Below are positions 28,712 to 38,314 of a stretch of 64,000 nucleotides of DNA, piece by piece. A model generated the notes under the pieces. That model had not been told where the DNA came from and searched no databases. It saw only the letters and a list, made by a program, of their open reading frames with translations. Each line of letters begins with the position of its first letter. Position 1 is the stretch's first letter. Made by a program: the position numbers and the translations under genes. Source of the stretch: Actinomycetes bacterium (GTDB lineage Bacteria > Actinomycetota > Acidimicrobiia > Acidimicrobiales > RAAP-2); contig JAJXTB010000001.1 in NCBI GenBank assembly GCA_021784205.1, positions 30,589 to 94,588 on the forward strand, given 5' to 3'.

Positions 28712-29521
28712 TTAACTGAGTCGAATCTGGCCCATCGCCGCGACGTTCTGGGGCGAGATGAGCGACGGGATCGACGACGTCGAGCCGAACAACTTCTTCA
28801 GGATCGACTTGGTGACCGGCACGACGTCCTTCGCCGGCGGCGCGCTGATCGGCGTGCGCTGGTTGTAGGACAGCACCGTGACGGTGATCGAGGCCGTCGA
28901 GCGCTTCGAGGTGACCGTCAGCCCGAGCCCCGTCACCTCGCCCTGACTACCCACCGAGATGCTGAAGTCGACGGTGGCGAGGGTGGGCAGCGTCACGGGC
29001 AGCCCGGCCGGCGCGCGGATCGTCGTGTGGTCGCGGTAGAAGTTGTAGGTCGTCACCGTTCCCGAGGTCGTGACCGTCTTGCGGGTGTAGCCCGAGATGA
29101 GCGCGATGTCGGGCTTGGTCAGCTCGAGGGAGTAGCCGTAGAGCGACGGCGTCTTCATCGGGGTGCTGATCCACGAGCGCCCGACAATCGACTGCAGGTT
29201 CGACAGGCCCGCGTAGAGGTGCCGGTGGACCAGGCGCAGGTCCGCGTTGAGCGACGAGAAGGCGAAGGGCACGTGCACCGTCGCGTCGACGCTGTTGGTC
29301 ACGAAATTGACCTTTACGTCGGCGTTGACCGAATAGGCCTGGCCCGTCGTGATGGCGACGGCGAGGTCGGCCGTTCGGGGCGGATACCCGTTGAGCGCCA
29401 GGTTGTCAGCCGTGCTCGAGCCAGGATTGGTGTCGGTTGCCGCCAGGACGATGCCCGTCACCGTCAGCGCGACGGCGACCACGACCAGCGCGATGGCGCC
29501 CGCCCGCTTGGAAAATGCCAT
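28712..29521 (-). CDS. Secreted or membrane-anchored protein of unknown function
   Basis: 269 residues. One N-terminal hydrophobic helix (G-A-I-A-L-V-V-V-A-V-A-L-T-V) follows K-R; there is no lipobox cysteine, so it is either cleaved and secreted or anchored. The rest is Thr/Ser/Val-rich, predicted mostly beta, with a layout reminiscent of LppX/LprG-like lipid-binding proteins, but I cannot confirm that. It lies nine bases downstream... in genome order, of the DUF1345-like gene on the same strand, so they may be co-transcribed, this gene first. Confidence 0.65.
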   Translation of the reverse strand: MAFSKRAGAIALVVVAVALTVTGIVLAATDTNPGSSTADNLALNGYPPRTADLAVAITTGQAYSVNADVKVNFVTNSVDATVHVPFAFSSLNADLRLVHRHLYAGLSNLQSIVGRSWISTPMKTPSLYGYSLELTKPDIALISGYTRKTVTTSGTVTTYNFYRDHTTIRAPAGLPVTLPTLATVDFSISVGSQGEVTGLGLTVTSKRSTASITVTVLSYNQRTPISAPPAKDVVPVTKSILKKLFGSTSSIPSLISPQNVAAMGQIRLS

Positions 29522-29559
29522 GCGTCCACCCTAGTGAACAGCGGGTTGGACGACGTCGC

Positions 29560-30528
29560 TCAGGCCGTGCCGAGCAACTCGATGAACAGCTCGTGGGCGA
29601 TGTTGCGGCCACTGGCGATGAAGCCGATTCGCGAGGTCGCGTCTCCGACCACGTCGGCCGTGATGGCGGCGTAGGCCGTGGTCGCCGAGCCCTCCATCAC
29701 CAGGCCCGAGTTCTCCGCGACCTCGCGGACCCCGTGGCGGATCGCGACCTCGGGCACGAGCACGAGCGGCACGCCGAAGCGCGCGATCAGCTCGTTGGTC
29801 ACCGCGCCGTCGTCGCCGCCACCCGCCAGCCCGTCGGCGATCGTCTCGTGGTGCACCACCTCTTCCATGGGCGTGCCGCGCAGCACGTGGTACATCGCGG
29901 CGCTCTCCTCGGGCTGGACGCCCGTGATTCGCACGTCGCCCCGGCCGTGGGCCTCGCGCGACAGCAGTACGCCCGAGATCAGGCCGCCACCGCCCACCGG
30001 CACCACGAGGTGCTCGAGGTCGGGCACCTGCTCGATGAGTTCGTCAAAGACCGTGGCCTGGCCCGCGATGACGCTCGTGTCGTTGAAGGGCGAGATGTAG
30101 CGGATGCCCCGCTGGCTCGCCAACTCGAGCGCGTGCGCCTGAGCCTCGTCGTAGCTGGAGCCGACCTGGATCAGCTCGATGTCGTAGCGGCGCAGTTTCT
30201 GGACCTTCGCGATGGAGGCGTTCGCGGGCACGACGACCGTGGCCGGCACGCCGAGCAGCATCGACGCGTGGGCGATGCCCAGACCGTGGTTGCCGGCTGA
30301 CGACGTGATCACTGCACCCGAGGGGTCCTCTCGGTGCGCCGCGTCGATGGCGCTGAGCGCTCCTCGCACCTTGAACGATCCCGTGACCTGCAGGCCCTCG
30401 AGCTTCGCGGTGACCAGGCGGTCGCGCATGTTCAGCGTCACGGCCGGAGTCGGAACGAGATAGCGCGCGATGACCTCGCGAGCCGTCTCGAGCTGTTCGG
30501 GTGTCGGTGCCGCGACGTGTCGAATCAT
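29560..30528 (-). CDS. Threonine/serine dehydratase, PLP-dependent
   Basis: 322 residues, the short form without a C-terminal ACT regulatory domain. The PLP lysine lies in T-G-S-F-K-V-R-G-A, the phosphate loop is G-G-G-G-L and S-S-A-G-N-H-G is conserved. This fits catabolic threonine dehydratase (TdcB) or serine/threo-hydroxyaspartate dehydratase, giving 2-oxobutyrate or pyruvate plus ammonia. The ATG is preceded by GGAGGTTTCCCC. With Ald and the aminotransferase it adds to the amino-nitrogen catabolic character of this stretch. Confidence 0.92.
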   Translation of the reverse strand: MIRHVAAPTPEQLETAREVIARYLVPTPAVTLNMRDRLVTAKLEGLQVTGSFKVRGALSAIDAAHREDPSGAVITSSAGNHGLGIAHASMLLGVPATVVVPANASIAKVQKLRRYDIELIQVGSSYDEAQAHALELASQRGIRYISPFNDTSVIAGQATVFDELIEQVPDLEHLVVPVGGGGLISGVLLSREAHGRGDVRITGVQPEESAAMYHVLRGTPMEEVVHHETIADGLAGGGDDGAVTNELIARFGVPLVLVPEVAIRHGVREVAENSGLVMEGSATTAYAAITADVVGDATSRIGFIASGRNIAHELFIELLGTA

Positions 30529-30599
30529 GGGGAAACCTCCGTGTTTACCTTAGTGGGGGCCGTTCCGTCGTTTCGGTTGCCCACCAGTAAGGTCGGCCC

Positions 30600-31166
30600 G
30601 TGCACTCGGTTCTCGACGTCGTCGTCCTGTCCTCGGTCGCCTTCGTGGGCACGATGTTCGATAACTACTTCGCCTTCGCCGCCCAGCTGCTCGTCACCGA
30701 CCCCGCGCGATTCCGGCGCGTCGCGTGGGCCCAGGCGGTCGGGGTCGCGATGCTTGTCGTCGTCGCCGCCGCCGTCGGCTCGGTGCTCACCGCCATACCC
30801 GTGCATTGGACGGGACTGTTCTGTGTCGCGCCGTGGTCGATGGCCTGGTACCGCTGGCGCCACCACGACCACCACGCACCAGCGACCTATCGACGCGGTG
30901 CGCTCACCACCGTGCTCGTGACCGTCGCGCTCGGCGGGGACAACCTCGGCGTGTGGATCCCCCTGCTGCGCGTGGACGGCCTCGTCTACGGGATCCTCAC
31001 CGTCGCGGTCTTCGCGGTCTGGGAGCTCGTGTTTCTACTCAGCGCGCAGCGTCTGACGCGACACCCGCGCGTCGCCGCCTTCGGGGAGGCGAACGCCCAT
31101 CGAATCACCCCGTGGGTCTATCTCGTGCTGGGCGGACTGATCCTCGTCGAAAGCGGGCTCCTCTAG
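30600..31166 (+). CDS. CadD-like cadmium/cation resistance transporter
   Basis: 188 residues with five or six membrane helices. The start S-V-A-F-V-G-T-M-F-D-N-Y-F and the mid-region V-T-V-A-L-G-G-D-N-L-G-V-W-I-P fit the Cad family (CadD), where paired Asp-Asn motifs lie in the two pseudo-symmetric halves. The GTG start sits six bases after TAAGGT, the leaderless pattern. Metal specificity cannot be read from the sequence. Confidence 0.82.
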   Translation: MHSVLDVVVLSSVAFVGTMFDNYFAFAAQLLVTDPARFRRVAWAQAVGVAMLVVVAAAVGSVLTAIPVHWTGLFCVAPWSMAWYRWRHHDHHAPATYRRGALTTVLVTVALGGDNLGVWIPLLRVDGLVYGILTVAVFAVWELVFLLSAQRLTRHPRVAAFGEANAHRITPWVYLVLGGLILVESGLL

Positions 31167-31202
31167 CCCGGAGACGCCAGGCCGACCGCTAGCGTCGAAG
31201 CC

Positions 31203-32378
31203 GTGTCAACGACGACCGCCAATCAGACGCTCAACCGATTGACGGTGATCGTGGCGCTGCAGTGGATGGGCGCGACCCTCGGCCTGCCGCTGCTCCCGCT
31301 CTTCCTCGAGCACCGCGGCGGCACGCCCACGGTCATCGGCTTCATCATGGCCGCCTTCTTCGTCGCCGGCGTGGCCACCCAGTTCGCGCTCGGCCACCTG
31401 GCCGACCGCTTCGGTCGGCGCCCGATCCTCATCGCGAGCCTCGTCGTCTACGGCCTCGCGAGCATGACCTACCTCCTCCCGGTGGCCGCACCGTGGTTCG
31501 CGCTGACCCGCGGCTTCCAGGGTGCGGCGGCCGGCGCCATCGAGGTCGCATCGCTCTCGGCGGTATCGGCCCTGTTCCCCGAGTCCGAACGGGGCCGAGC
31601 GGTCTCGCGGATCATGGCCGCCCAGCTGCTCGGGATCGCCATCGGACCGGTCGTCGGCGTCGTGGCGTCGGTGCGCACCCTCGGCTGGGCCTTCTTCGTG
31701 ACCGGGGTCATCAGCCTGCTCGCCGCGGTCCAGACGGGCCGCATCTCGCTCGGCGACGTCGTGGACACCTCGCTGCCACTGCCCAAGCTCCAGTGGACGC
31801 CCCAAGTGCTCGGCTCGCTGACCGCGGCGAGCGCGACGGGCCTCGCGATCGGCGTCTACGAGGCGTGCTGGAGCCTCCTGATGCACGCGCACCACGCCTC
31901 CACCCTGCAGATCCGGCTGAGCTGGACCCTCTTTAGCGTCCCCTGGGTCGCGCTCAGCCGAGCCGGCGGATGGCTCGCCGACCACGCGAATCGACGCGTG
32001 ACGGCCTTGCTCGGCTTGCTCAACGTCGCCTTCTTCCTCTCGCTCTACCCGCACATCCACAACAACGTCGCGCTGCTCCTGCTGGGATCGCTCGAGTCAA
32101 TCGGCACGTCGCTGTCGATGCCGTCCATCTCGTCGCTGCTCACCCAGGGCGCGGACTCGCGTGAGCTCGGGCGACGCCAGGGCCTCTACGCGACCGCCAA
32201 CACCGCCTCGCTGGCCATCGCCGCGAGCGTGTCGGGTTACCTCTTCACGATCAACGAGGCGCTGCCCTTCACGGTAATGGCGATCACATCGGCGGTACTT
32301 ACGGTGACCACGCTCGCGTGGTGGCGAGACGTTCGGGGCCACGTGCGCGCGGCGCCCAGCGAGGCCGCGATTACTTGA
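31203..32378 (+). CDS. MFS transporter, multidrug-type
   Basis: 391 residues, 12 membrane helices. The A-motif between helices 2 and 3 reads G-H-L-A-D-R-F-G-R-R-P, the hallmark of MFS drug:H+ antiporters. TAGCGT seven bases before the GTG start marks a probable leaderless mRNA. The 3' end overlaps that of the convergent solute-binding-protein gene by eight bases. The substrate is unknown. Confidence 0.85.
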   Translation: MSTTTANQTLNRLTVIVALQWMGATLGLPLLPLFLEHRGGTPTVIGFIMAAFFVAGVATQFALGHLADRFGRRPILIASLVVYGLASMTYLLPVAAPWFALTRGFQGAAAGAIEVASLSAVSALFPESERGRAVSRIMAAQLLGIAIGPVVGVVASVRTLGWAFFVTGVISLLAAVQTGRISLGDVVDTSLPLPKLQWTPQVLGSLTAASATGLAIGVYEACWSLLMHAHHASTLQIRLSWTLFSVPWVALSRAGGWLADHANRRVTALLGLLNVAFFLSLYPHIHNNVALLLLGSLESIGTSLSMPSISSLLTQGADSRELGRRQGLYATANTASLAIAASVSGYLFTINEALPFTVMAITSAVLTVTTLAWWRDVRGHVRAAPSEAAIT

Positions 32379-34269
32379 TCCAGATCTGATCCCACCGGGT
32401 CGAGCCCAGGTCGGGGTTCAGACAGCGCGTCGTCCCGTCGCCCGCGGTGGCGTAGGCCCAGTTCTGGATGTTGTCCCGAGCCGCCCAGCCCGTCACGACG
32501 AAGGTCAGGAACAGGTACGGGATGTCTTTGGCGAACTGCTGGTTCACCTTCGCCCACAGGGAGCGCAACTGGCCCGAGTTGGCCGGTGACGCGAGCGCGT
32601 TGAGCATGGCCGACTCGACGACCGGGTCGCCCAGGTGCGCGAAATTCACCGCGCCGGCGATGAAGGTGTTCGCGGGCAGGGCGGGGAGTCCGAGGCCTCC
32701 CTGGGCCGGCGACGCCGTCGCGGGCTGTGAGACGAACCAGACGTAGTTGAGGGCCGGGTCGACGCCGCCGAACTGGATCCAGTCCGCGCAGTCGTACTGC
32801 CCGAGGATCACGTTCTCGATCAGCGTCGACTGGGTCAGCGGCCGCGGGGTCACCGTGATGCCGACCGCCTGGAGCTGCTGGGACAGGAACGCGAAGCCCT
32901 TCGCCGACGACGCGCTGCCGGCGATGTAGTCCATCACGAAGCCGACCGTCGAGACCTTGTGATTGGCCTTGTAGGCGTCGACCAGTTCCTTGGCCTTCTT
33001 CGGGTTGTAGGACGGGTAGTGGGGGTTGCGGTAGTAGGGCGACGACGTCTTGTAGATGCCGTCCGATATCGGCTGGACCCCGCCGGCGACCACCGTGTGG
33101 AAGGTCTTGCGGTTGATCGCCATGGCGCAGGCCTGGCGGATCGTCACGTCGTTCAGCACGGGCTTGAGCTTGGTGTTCCACGTCAGGGTCGACGGATCGA
33201 CGGCGCCCATGGTCCCCTCGTAGTCGGCGAACTGCACGGGCGTCGGCACCGCCTGACCCTTCTCGATGTAGGAGAGCGCGCCGGGCACGCCCGCCGTGGC
33301 GAACTCGCCGGCCCAGGCGAAGTACTGGTTCATCGTGCCCGTCGTGTTGACGATCAGGCAGAGCGAGTCGGGATTCGTCGGGTCGTTGACGTCGGTGCGG
33401 TACTTGATGCCCTTCATGGTCTTGAGGTTCGCCACGCTCGAACCGTCCTGGGTCAGGATCATGTCGACCTGACCCGACTGCAGGGCGAGGTTGCGCGTCG
33501 GGTCGTCGGGGATCGTGCGGAAGGTCACCCCATCGAGGTAGGGCAGCCGGCGGTGGTGGCCGTCCTTGCGCCAGTACTTCGGATTGCGCTTGAACTTCGA
33601 CTCGAAATTGACCTGCCAGGACTCGACGACGAAGGGGCCCGTCCCGATCGGATTGCCCGTGTAGGTCGGCGAGAAGGTGTCGGGATGGGCCATGTAGGCG
33701 GTCTGCTGCTCGCAGAGCGCGCCGTAGGGGAAGGTCGAATACGAGATGACCAGGTCGAACTTCACGACGTAGGCGCTCACCTTGGTGACCGAGGCGATAA
33801 TCGGGCGAATCGCGAGGCCGACGGTCGGGTCGGCGGCGGCGGCGTTGAAGTTCGCCACCACGATGTCGGCGTTGAAGGGGTCGCCGTTGGAGAACGTCAC
33901 GCCCTGGCGCAGGACGACCGTCCAGGTCTTGTACAGGTTGCTCGGCGTGGCCGAGAGCGCGAGCATCGGCAGCCAGGTGCGGCCGTTGGCCGAGGAGACG
34001 AAGAGCGCGTCGTAGAGCGCGTTGGCCACGCAGAAGCCCGAGGAGTCCATCTTGCCCTGGGCGCCGTTGAAGATGTGATAGTTCGGCACGTCCGAGACCA
34101 GACCGACGCGCAGCGTCCCGCCCAGCGTGGGCTTGCCGAGGTTGACGCCGGGCGCGGCGCCAGCGGCCGTGGCGAGCAGGTCGTCGACGACCGAACCGGC
34201 CATCGCAATGCCGCCCACCGTCGCCGCCGAATGGGTGAGGAACGTCCGCCGGTCAATCGTCGAAGTCAT
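32371..34269 (-). CDS. ABC transporter solute-binding protein, family 5 (peptide/nickel type), orphan
   Basis: 632 residues from ATG 34267-34269, with AGAGGAAG upstream. A twin-arginine signal (D-R-R-T-F-L-T-H-S-A) and hydrophobic region to about residue 40 indicate Tat export. The body has the SBP_bac_5 layout (G-G-T-L-R-V-G-L near residue 48; a long dipeptide-binding type fold with V-V-L-R-Q-G-V-T-F-S-N-G-D-P-F). No permease or ATPase genes accompany it, so it must use a system encoded elsewhere. The ligand is unknown. Confidence 0.88.
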   Translation of the reverse strand: MTSTIDRRTFLTHSAATVGGIAMAGSVVDDLLATAAGAAPGVNLGKPTLGGTLRVGLVSDVPNYHIFNGAQGKMDSSGFCVANALYDALFVSSANGRTWLPMLALSATPSNLYKTWTVVLRQGVTFSNGDPFNADIVVANFNAAAADPTVGLAIRPIIASVTKVSAYVVKFDLVISYSTFPYGALCEQQTAYMAHPDTFSPTYTGNPIGTGPFVVESWQVNFESKFKRNPKYWRKDGHHRRLPYLDGVTFRTIPDDPTRNLALQSGQVDMILTQDGSSVANLKTMKGIKYRTDVNDPTNPDSLCLIVNTTGTMNQYFAWAGEFATAGVPGALSYIEKGQAVPTPVQFADYEGTMGAVDPSTLTWNTKLKPVLNDVTIRQACAMAINRKTFHTVVAGGVQPISDGIYKTSSPYYRNPHYPSYNPKKAKELVDAYKANHKVSTVGFVMDYIAGSASSAKGFAFLSQQLQAVGITVTPRPLTQSTLIENVILGQYDCADWIQFGGVDPALNYVWFVSQPATASPAQGGLGLPALPANTFIAGAVNFAHLGDPVVESAMLNALASPANSGQLRSLWAKVNQQFAKDIPYLFLTFVVTGWAARDNIQNWAYATAGDGTTRCLNPDLGSTRWDQIWIK

Positions 34270-34438
34270 CGTCAACTTCCTCTCGCATCAGGATCCGGCC
34301 CTGTTGCCGAGTCCCCCCTTGCGGTGAACCTAGCAATCTCGGGCTGGGCAACAACGTCGGACCGGCCAAACTTTCTCTTAGACCGCTCTCAGTGACCGCC
34401 CAGTCGGCGTGGGCCAGGGCCGCGATTTCTCCTTCAAA

Positions 34439-34477
34439 TCAGGGTCCGGGTGGCGGGAGGAACCACCCGGACCCTGA
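34439..34477 (-). terminator. Hairpin after the DUF5666 gene
   Basis: Perfect 15-bp inverted repeat (34439-34453 and 34463-34477) with a nine-base loop, 15 bases beyond the stop of the DUF5666 gene. The rest of the 34270-34492 gap shows no gene. Confidence 0.75.
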
Positions 34478-34492
34478 CGATCTCTGGGGCCG

Positions 34493-35452
34493 TCAGTTGG
34501 CCATCATGTCCAGTCCGGGGCGAAATCGCCCACCGTTGCCCGGCCCGGCGGCCCACGCGCCGTCCGTCGGGGACCCGCTAATACCGACATTGGACGCGTC
34601 AAGGACCGTGTGGCTGGCACCGACCGTCCCCTCGGCCTCGATGACCGTGCCCGTGGTCACGTCGCCCAGGGTGGCACTCGAGCCCGACTTGGTATACGTG
34701 GTCGAGTTGCCGACCTGGATCGTGCGATAGAAGCCCTGGGCGTCGCTCACGACGATGGTGCTGCCCGAGACTGAGACGACCGAACCCGACACGTGCGCGA
34801 GGTCGATCTCGATGGCCGACGCTGTCGCGGCATTCGTCACCGACGGCCGGACCTGGACCCGCTCACCGACCGCGAGGGCGGACGCCGAGGCGCTCGCCAT
34901 CCCCTCGCTCACCGTGGTTGACGGCTCGACCGCGTAGGTGGAGGACGTTCCGTCAGGCAGCTGCAGCGTGATCGAGGTGGCGCTTTCGGCGGTCACGACC
35001 CCGCTCGGGGCCCCGCCGCCGGGTCCGTGCGCCGGAACCACGACGACGGTGGTGGCGGTCGTCGAGCCCGACGCTGCGACCATGACCGCCACGTTCTCGC
35101 CGATCGTGACGGCCGACGCGGTGGCGGTGGCTCCATCCTTGCGAAATACCGTCGAGCCCGTCAGGGCGTAGGTCGAAAGCGTCCCGCTGGGATCCTGCAC
35201 GGTGATGGAGGTGGCGTTCACGGCCGTGACGACGCCCACGGCGCCGAGGTCGCCAAAGGGGGCGTGGTCGCCAAAGGGGGCGTGATCCCAGGCGTGGCGG
35301 GCGGCGGCGACCGTCGTCGGCGCCGAGGTCGCGCGCGACCCGGTGGTCGACGCGGCGCCGGCGACGCCGATGCCCGTCGCGAGTGCCCCGATCGCCACCA
35401 CGGTCGAGACGCCAACGCGCTTGCCGATCCTGTGTTCGTTCCTGGAGGACAT
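34493..35452 (-). CDS. Secreted DUF5666-repeat protein
   Basis: 319 residues. The signal peptide has K-R then V-S-T-V-V-A-I-G-A-L-A-T-G and ends near A-G-A-A-S. A short tandem H-A-P-F-G-D is followed by repeated beta units of the form G-V-V-T-A-x-x-A-T-S-I-T-[VL]-x-x-P-x-G-[TS], typical of DUF5666. There are roughly three to four repeats, then an Ala/Gly-rich end. It is probably exported and may bind the cell surface; function unknown. It has a distant counterpart at 37311 on the other side of the NCS1 permease. Confidence 0.78.
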   Translation of the reverse strand: MSSRNEHRIGKRVGVSTVVAIGALATGIGVAGAASTTGSRATSAPTTVAAARHAWDHAPFGDHAPFGDLGAVGVVTAVNATSITVQDPSGTLSTYALTGSTVFRKDGATATASAVTIGENVAVMVAASGSTTATTVVVVPAHGPGGGAPSGVVTAESATSITLQLPDGTSSTYAVEPSTTVSEGMASASASALAVGERVQVRPSVTNAATASAIEIDLAHVSGSVVSVSGSTIVVSDAQGFYRTIQVGNSTTYTKSGSSATLGDVTTGTVIEAEGTVGASHTVLDASNVGISGSPTDGAWAAGPGNGGRFRPGLDMMAN

Positions 35453-35680
35453 CGTTGCCTGCTTTCTGTCTCGAGGGAGGGTGGGATCGAGACCTGACCA
35501 TCCTGGCGAGGCCCCCTGAGGCGCCGATGTGGTCTCGCTAAGAGCCCACTAAAACTCCAGCCGCCCGCTCGACTCGGCAAACCACCGCGGCGGGCCGCGC
35601 ATCGGGCAGACTGGCTCCGTGCGGCTAGCACCTCACGGAGCCGTTCGGATGAGACACATCTATTAGGGAGGACCACGAAC

Positions 35681-37237
35681 GTGGCGTCGACGTTGGGAAC
35701 ACACGACGGCTCGGTTGAAGACGAGCCGTTTCACATAGAACAACACGGGATTGACTACATTCCCGAGGAGGAACGGTGGGCGACCGCCCGCAATATCGGT
35801 GCGATGTGGACGGGGTCGGCGGTCAACGTCGAGTACTTCATCTACGGCGCGATCCTGATGGGCTTCGGGTTCAGCTTCTGGACCGCATTCAGTCTGATCG
35901 TGCTCGGCAACCTCTCGTACCTGCTGCTCGGCGTCGCGTCACTGCAGGGACCCGAGTCGGGCACGACCGCCTTCGCGATCAGCCGGGCGCCCTTTGGCCT
36001 GCGGGGATCGCGCGTCGTGAGCTTCTTCAACTGGATCACCCAGCTGGGATTTGAGACCGAGGGCCTGATCCTCATCGTCGGCGCGGCGATGGTGCTCTTC
36101 CAGATGGCCGGCATCCACGTCAGCAGCCCGCTCAAGGTGATCCTGATCATCCTCGCCGCGGCCATCCAGGCCGTCATGCCGTACCTCGGCCACGCGACGA
36201 TGGTGAAGATCCTGCGCGCGCTGATCATCCCCTTCGTGGCGATCTTCGCCCTGCTCGCGATCTTTGACCTCAAGCACGGCTCGGTGCACTTCAAGGGATT
36301 CCTCGGCGGCTGGGAGCTCTACACCGCGGGCCTCGCCTTCACGATCGCCCTCTCGGGCCTCGGCTGGACCGAGTGCGGCAACGACTACACCCGCTACCTG
36401 CCCCGCGACTCCAAGAAGGGGGCGATCGTCGGCTGGGTGTTCCTCGGCACCGCACTGCCCGAGATCGTCCTGATGACCCTGGGTGCGCTCACCTACACCT
36501 TCATCTCCTCGAGCGCCCAAGTGGCCGCCTGGAACGGCTCGAACCCGCTGCAGGCGCTCTACGGCCAGCACTTCATCCCGACCTGGGTCGTCGCGGTCTT
36601 CCTCGTCTTTGCGATCGTCCAGCTCTTTGGCATCAACTCCCTCGACCTCTACAGCTCGGGGGTCTCGGTCCAGGCGATGGGGATCCACCTCAAGCGCTAC
36701 CAGGCGGTCGTGATGGACAGCATCATCGCCGGGCTGCTCACGATCTACGCCATGTTCCAGTCGACCTTCTCGCTCTACATGAAGGAGTTCGTCGGGGTCA
36801 TCATCGTCTGGATTGCACCGTGGTTCGGGGTGTACATCATGGACTGGATCCTTCGCCGATTCCGCTACAACCCGGCCGAGCTCCAGCGCACCGACCGCGA
36901 GGGCCTCTACTTCGGCGGCAAGAGTGGGGTCAACTGGAACGCGATCGTCGCATTCTTCGTGGGCCTCGTCGCCTCGACCCTCGCCTACTCAAAGGCGCCG
37001 CCGCCGGTCAACTTCCCGTTCCACTGGATGACGCCGATCTCCAACCACTACGGCGCCTTCTACTGCACCGGCACCGCGAGCGCCAACTGCGGTCAAGCCG
37101 GCTGGTTCGGCGGCGCCGACTTCTCGATTCCCATGGGCATCCTGGTCGCTGCGATCCTGTACTTCCTCTTCGAGAAGGTTACGGGCTACGTCGGCATGCA
37201 GGTCGCGCGCCAGAAGGAACTCGAGCCGACACGCTGA
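35681..37237 (+). CDS. NCS1-family permease (purine/cytosine/hydantoin type)
   Basis: 518 residues with 12 predicted helices. The N-terminal soluble tail (about 30 residues with E-E-R-W-A-T-A-R-N) and the helix-1 segment N-x-G-A-M-W are typical of nucleobase:cation symporter-1 proteins. The helix-6 region G-L-G-W-T-E-C-G-N-D-Y-T-R-Y-L-P is the family signature. The GTG start has AGGGAGGACC upstream. A cytosine deaminase and uracil phosphoribosyltransferase lie 2-3 kb away, so cytosine is a reasonable substrate guess; related carriers move uracil, allantoin or thiamine precursors. Confidence 0.88.
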   Translation: MASTLGTHDGSVEDEPFHIEQHGIDYIPEEERWATARNIGAMWTGSAVNVEYFIYGAILMGFGFSFWTAFSLIVLGNLSYLLLGVASLQGPESGTTAFAISRAPFGLRGSRVVSFFNWITQLGFETEGLILIVGAAMVLFQMAGIHVSSPLKVILIILAAAIQAVMPYLGHATMVKILRALIIPFVAIFALLAIFDLKHGSVHFKGFLGGWELYTAGLAFTIALSGLGWTECGNDYTRYLPRDSKKGAIVGWVFLGTALPEIVLMTLGALTYTFISSSAQVAAWNGSNPLQALYGQHFIPTWVVAVFLVFAIVQLFGINSLDLYSSGVSVQAMGIHLKRYQAVVMDSIIAGLLTIYAMFQSTFSLYMKEFVGVIIVWIAPWFGVYIMDWILRRFRYNPAELQRTDREGLYFGGKSGVNWNAIVAFFVGLVASTLAYSKAPPPVNFPFHWMTPISNHYGAFYCTGTASANCGQAGWFGGADFSIPMGILVAAILYFLFEKVTGYVGMQVARQKELEPTR

Positions 37238-37246
37238 TCCGTCTCG

Positions 37247-37297
37247 CGAACAACGAACGAGCCCCGGGGCAATGCCCCGGGGCTCGTTCGTTGTTCG
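37247..37297. terminator. Very long bidirectional terminator hairpin
   Basis: Perfect 24-bp inverted repeat (37247-37270 and 37274-37297) with a three-base AAT loop, ten bases after the NCS1 stop and 13 bases before the convergent gene's stop. Confidence 0.9.
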
Positions 37298-37310
37298 GCT
37301 TGGTCAGTGG

Positions 37311-38222
37311 TTACGACTGGGGCTGAATCCGTACAAGCAAGGCTTGCGGCGTTGAGCCAGACGGGCCGGGCACTAACACCACGTGCACGTGTGCAGGCGG
37401 CACCGTAGTAAGGCTTCCCACATTCGAGATAAGTGGCGCGACAGTGGTTCCGTTCGCCAAAAGGGACTCAAGACCGAAGTAGACGGTTACGGGCGTGTTG
37501 TTCTTCGTCGTGACAACCATGCTCGTTGTTCCATTGACCGACGCGACCACGCCCTCGATCGGGTGGATCTTCGTGGACTGGATCGCAATCTTTGACGCCA
37601 TGTACGACGCGGTCGTTGACGTTGACGTCGGTGTGACGTGCACACGTTCGCCAGCGACGAGGTTCACTAGTCCGACCGTGTTGTGGCCCATCGTGACGAC
37701 GGTGGCCGGAGTCACCGACGAAAACAGGACCGTCATGGTCACGTTTCGACGGACGGTAACGGCCATCGACATCGTCCCGTTGACCGACGAGATCATGCCC
37801 TCAATCGGGTGGATCTTGGTAGGCACGATTCGAATCGTCGCGGCGATGTAGGTAGTAGCCGTGGAACCCGTCGCCGGGGTGACGAACACGCGCTCGCCCG
37901 TCACGAACACCGGTGCGGCTGGAACAGAGGTGTGACCGACAATGAACTTCGTGCCGGCGTTGTACGTCACGGTGACACCCGTCAACCGGGGTGACGACAC
38001 GACAAATGAGGTCGAGATCACAACCGAGGTAATAGTGCCTTCGATCGGGCGAAACTTGGCACCACCATGGTCATGATTGGACGCACGAACACTCAACGTG
38101 ACCGAGGCCCGTGCACCGTTCGCCGATGCACCAGCGATTCCAGCGCCGCTAACGACGAGTGCCGCAACGATGGCGGCGGCGCTGGCGCTGCGGGTTAACT
38201 TCACTTTCAGATTTCGGTTCAT
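37311..38222 (-). CDS. Secreted DUF5666-like repeat protein, low GC
   Basis: 303 residues from ATG 38220-38222, with AAGGAAGG upstream. A signal peptide (K-L-T-R-S-A-S-A-A-A-I-V-A-A-L-V-V-S-G) is followed by three tandem beta units starting F-R-P-I-E-G-T-I, I-H-P-I-E-G-M-I and I-H-P-I-E-G-V-V, each ending near a G-E-R-V-[FH]-V-T-P motif. It is exported; function unknown. Its base composition is clearly lower in GC than its neighbours and its codons differ, suggesting acquisition from another source. Confidence 0.75.
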   Translation of the reverse strand: MNRNLKVKLTRSASAAAIVAALVVSGAGIAGASANGARASVTLSVRASNHDHGGAKFRPIEGTITSVVISTSFVVSSPRLTGVTVTYNAGTKFIVGHTSVPAAPVFVTGERVFVTPATGSTATTYIAATIRIVPTKIHPIEGMISSVNGTMSMAVTVRRNVTMTVLFSSVTPATVVTMGHNTVGLVNLVAGERVHVTPTSTSTTASYMASKIAIQSTKIHPIEGVVASVNGTTSMVVTTKNNTPVTVYFGLESLLANGTTVAPLISNVGSLTTVPPAHVHVVLVPGPSGSTPQALLVRIQPQS

Positions 38223-38314
38223 AGACCCTTCCTTCGGTTGACCTTTAGTAACCATGTCCAGTGTGGCCGCCCTCATTTAAAAAGACCTGTGCAGAACCTG
38301 GGTAACGCCTGAAA

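Noticed and set aside
35218..35676. Minus-strand frame upstream of the DUF5666 gene
   Set aside because: Arg-rich, overlaps the real gene in another frame and lacks any domain; the 35453-35680 gap is best seen as promoter and leader sequence.
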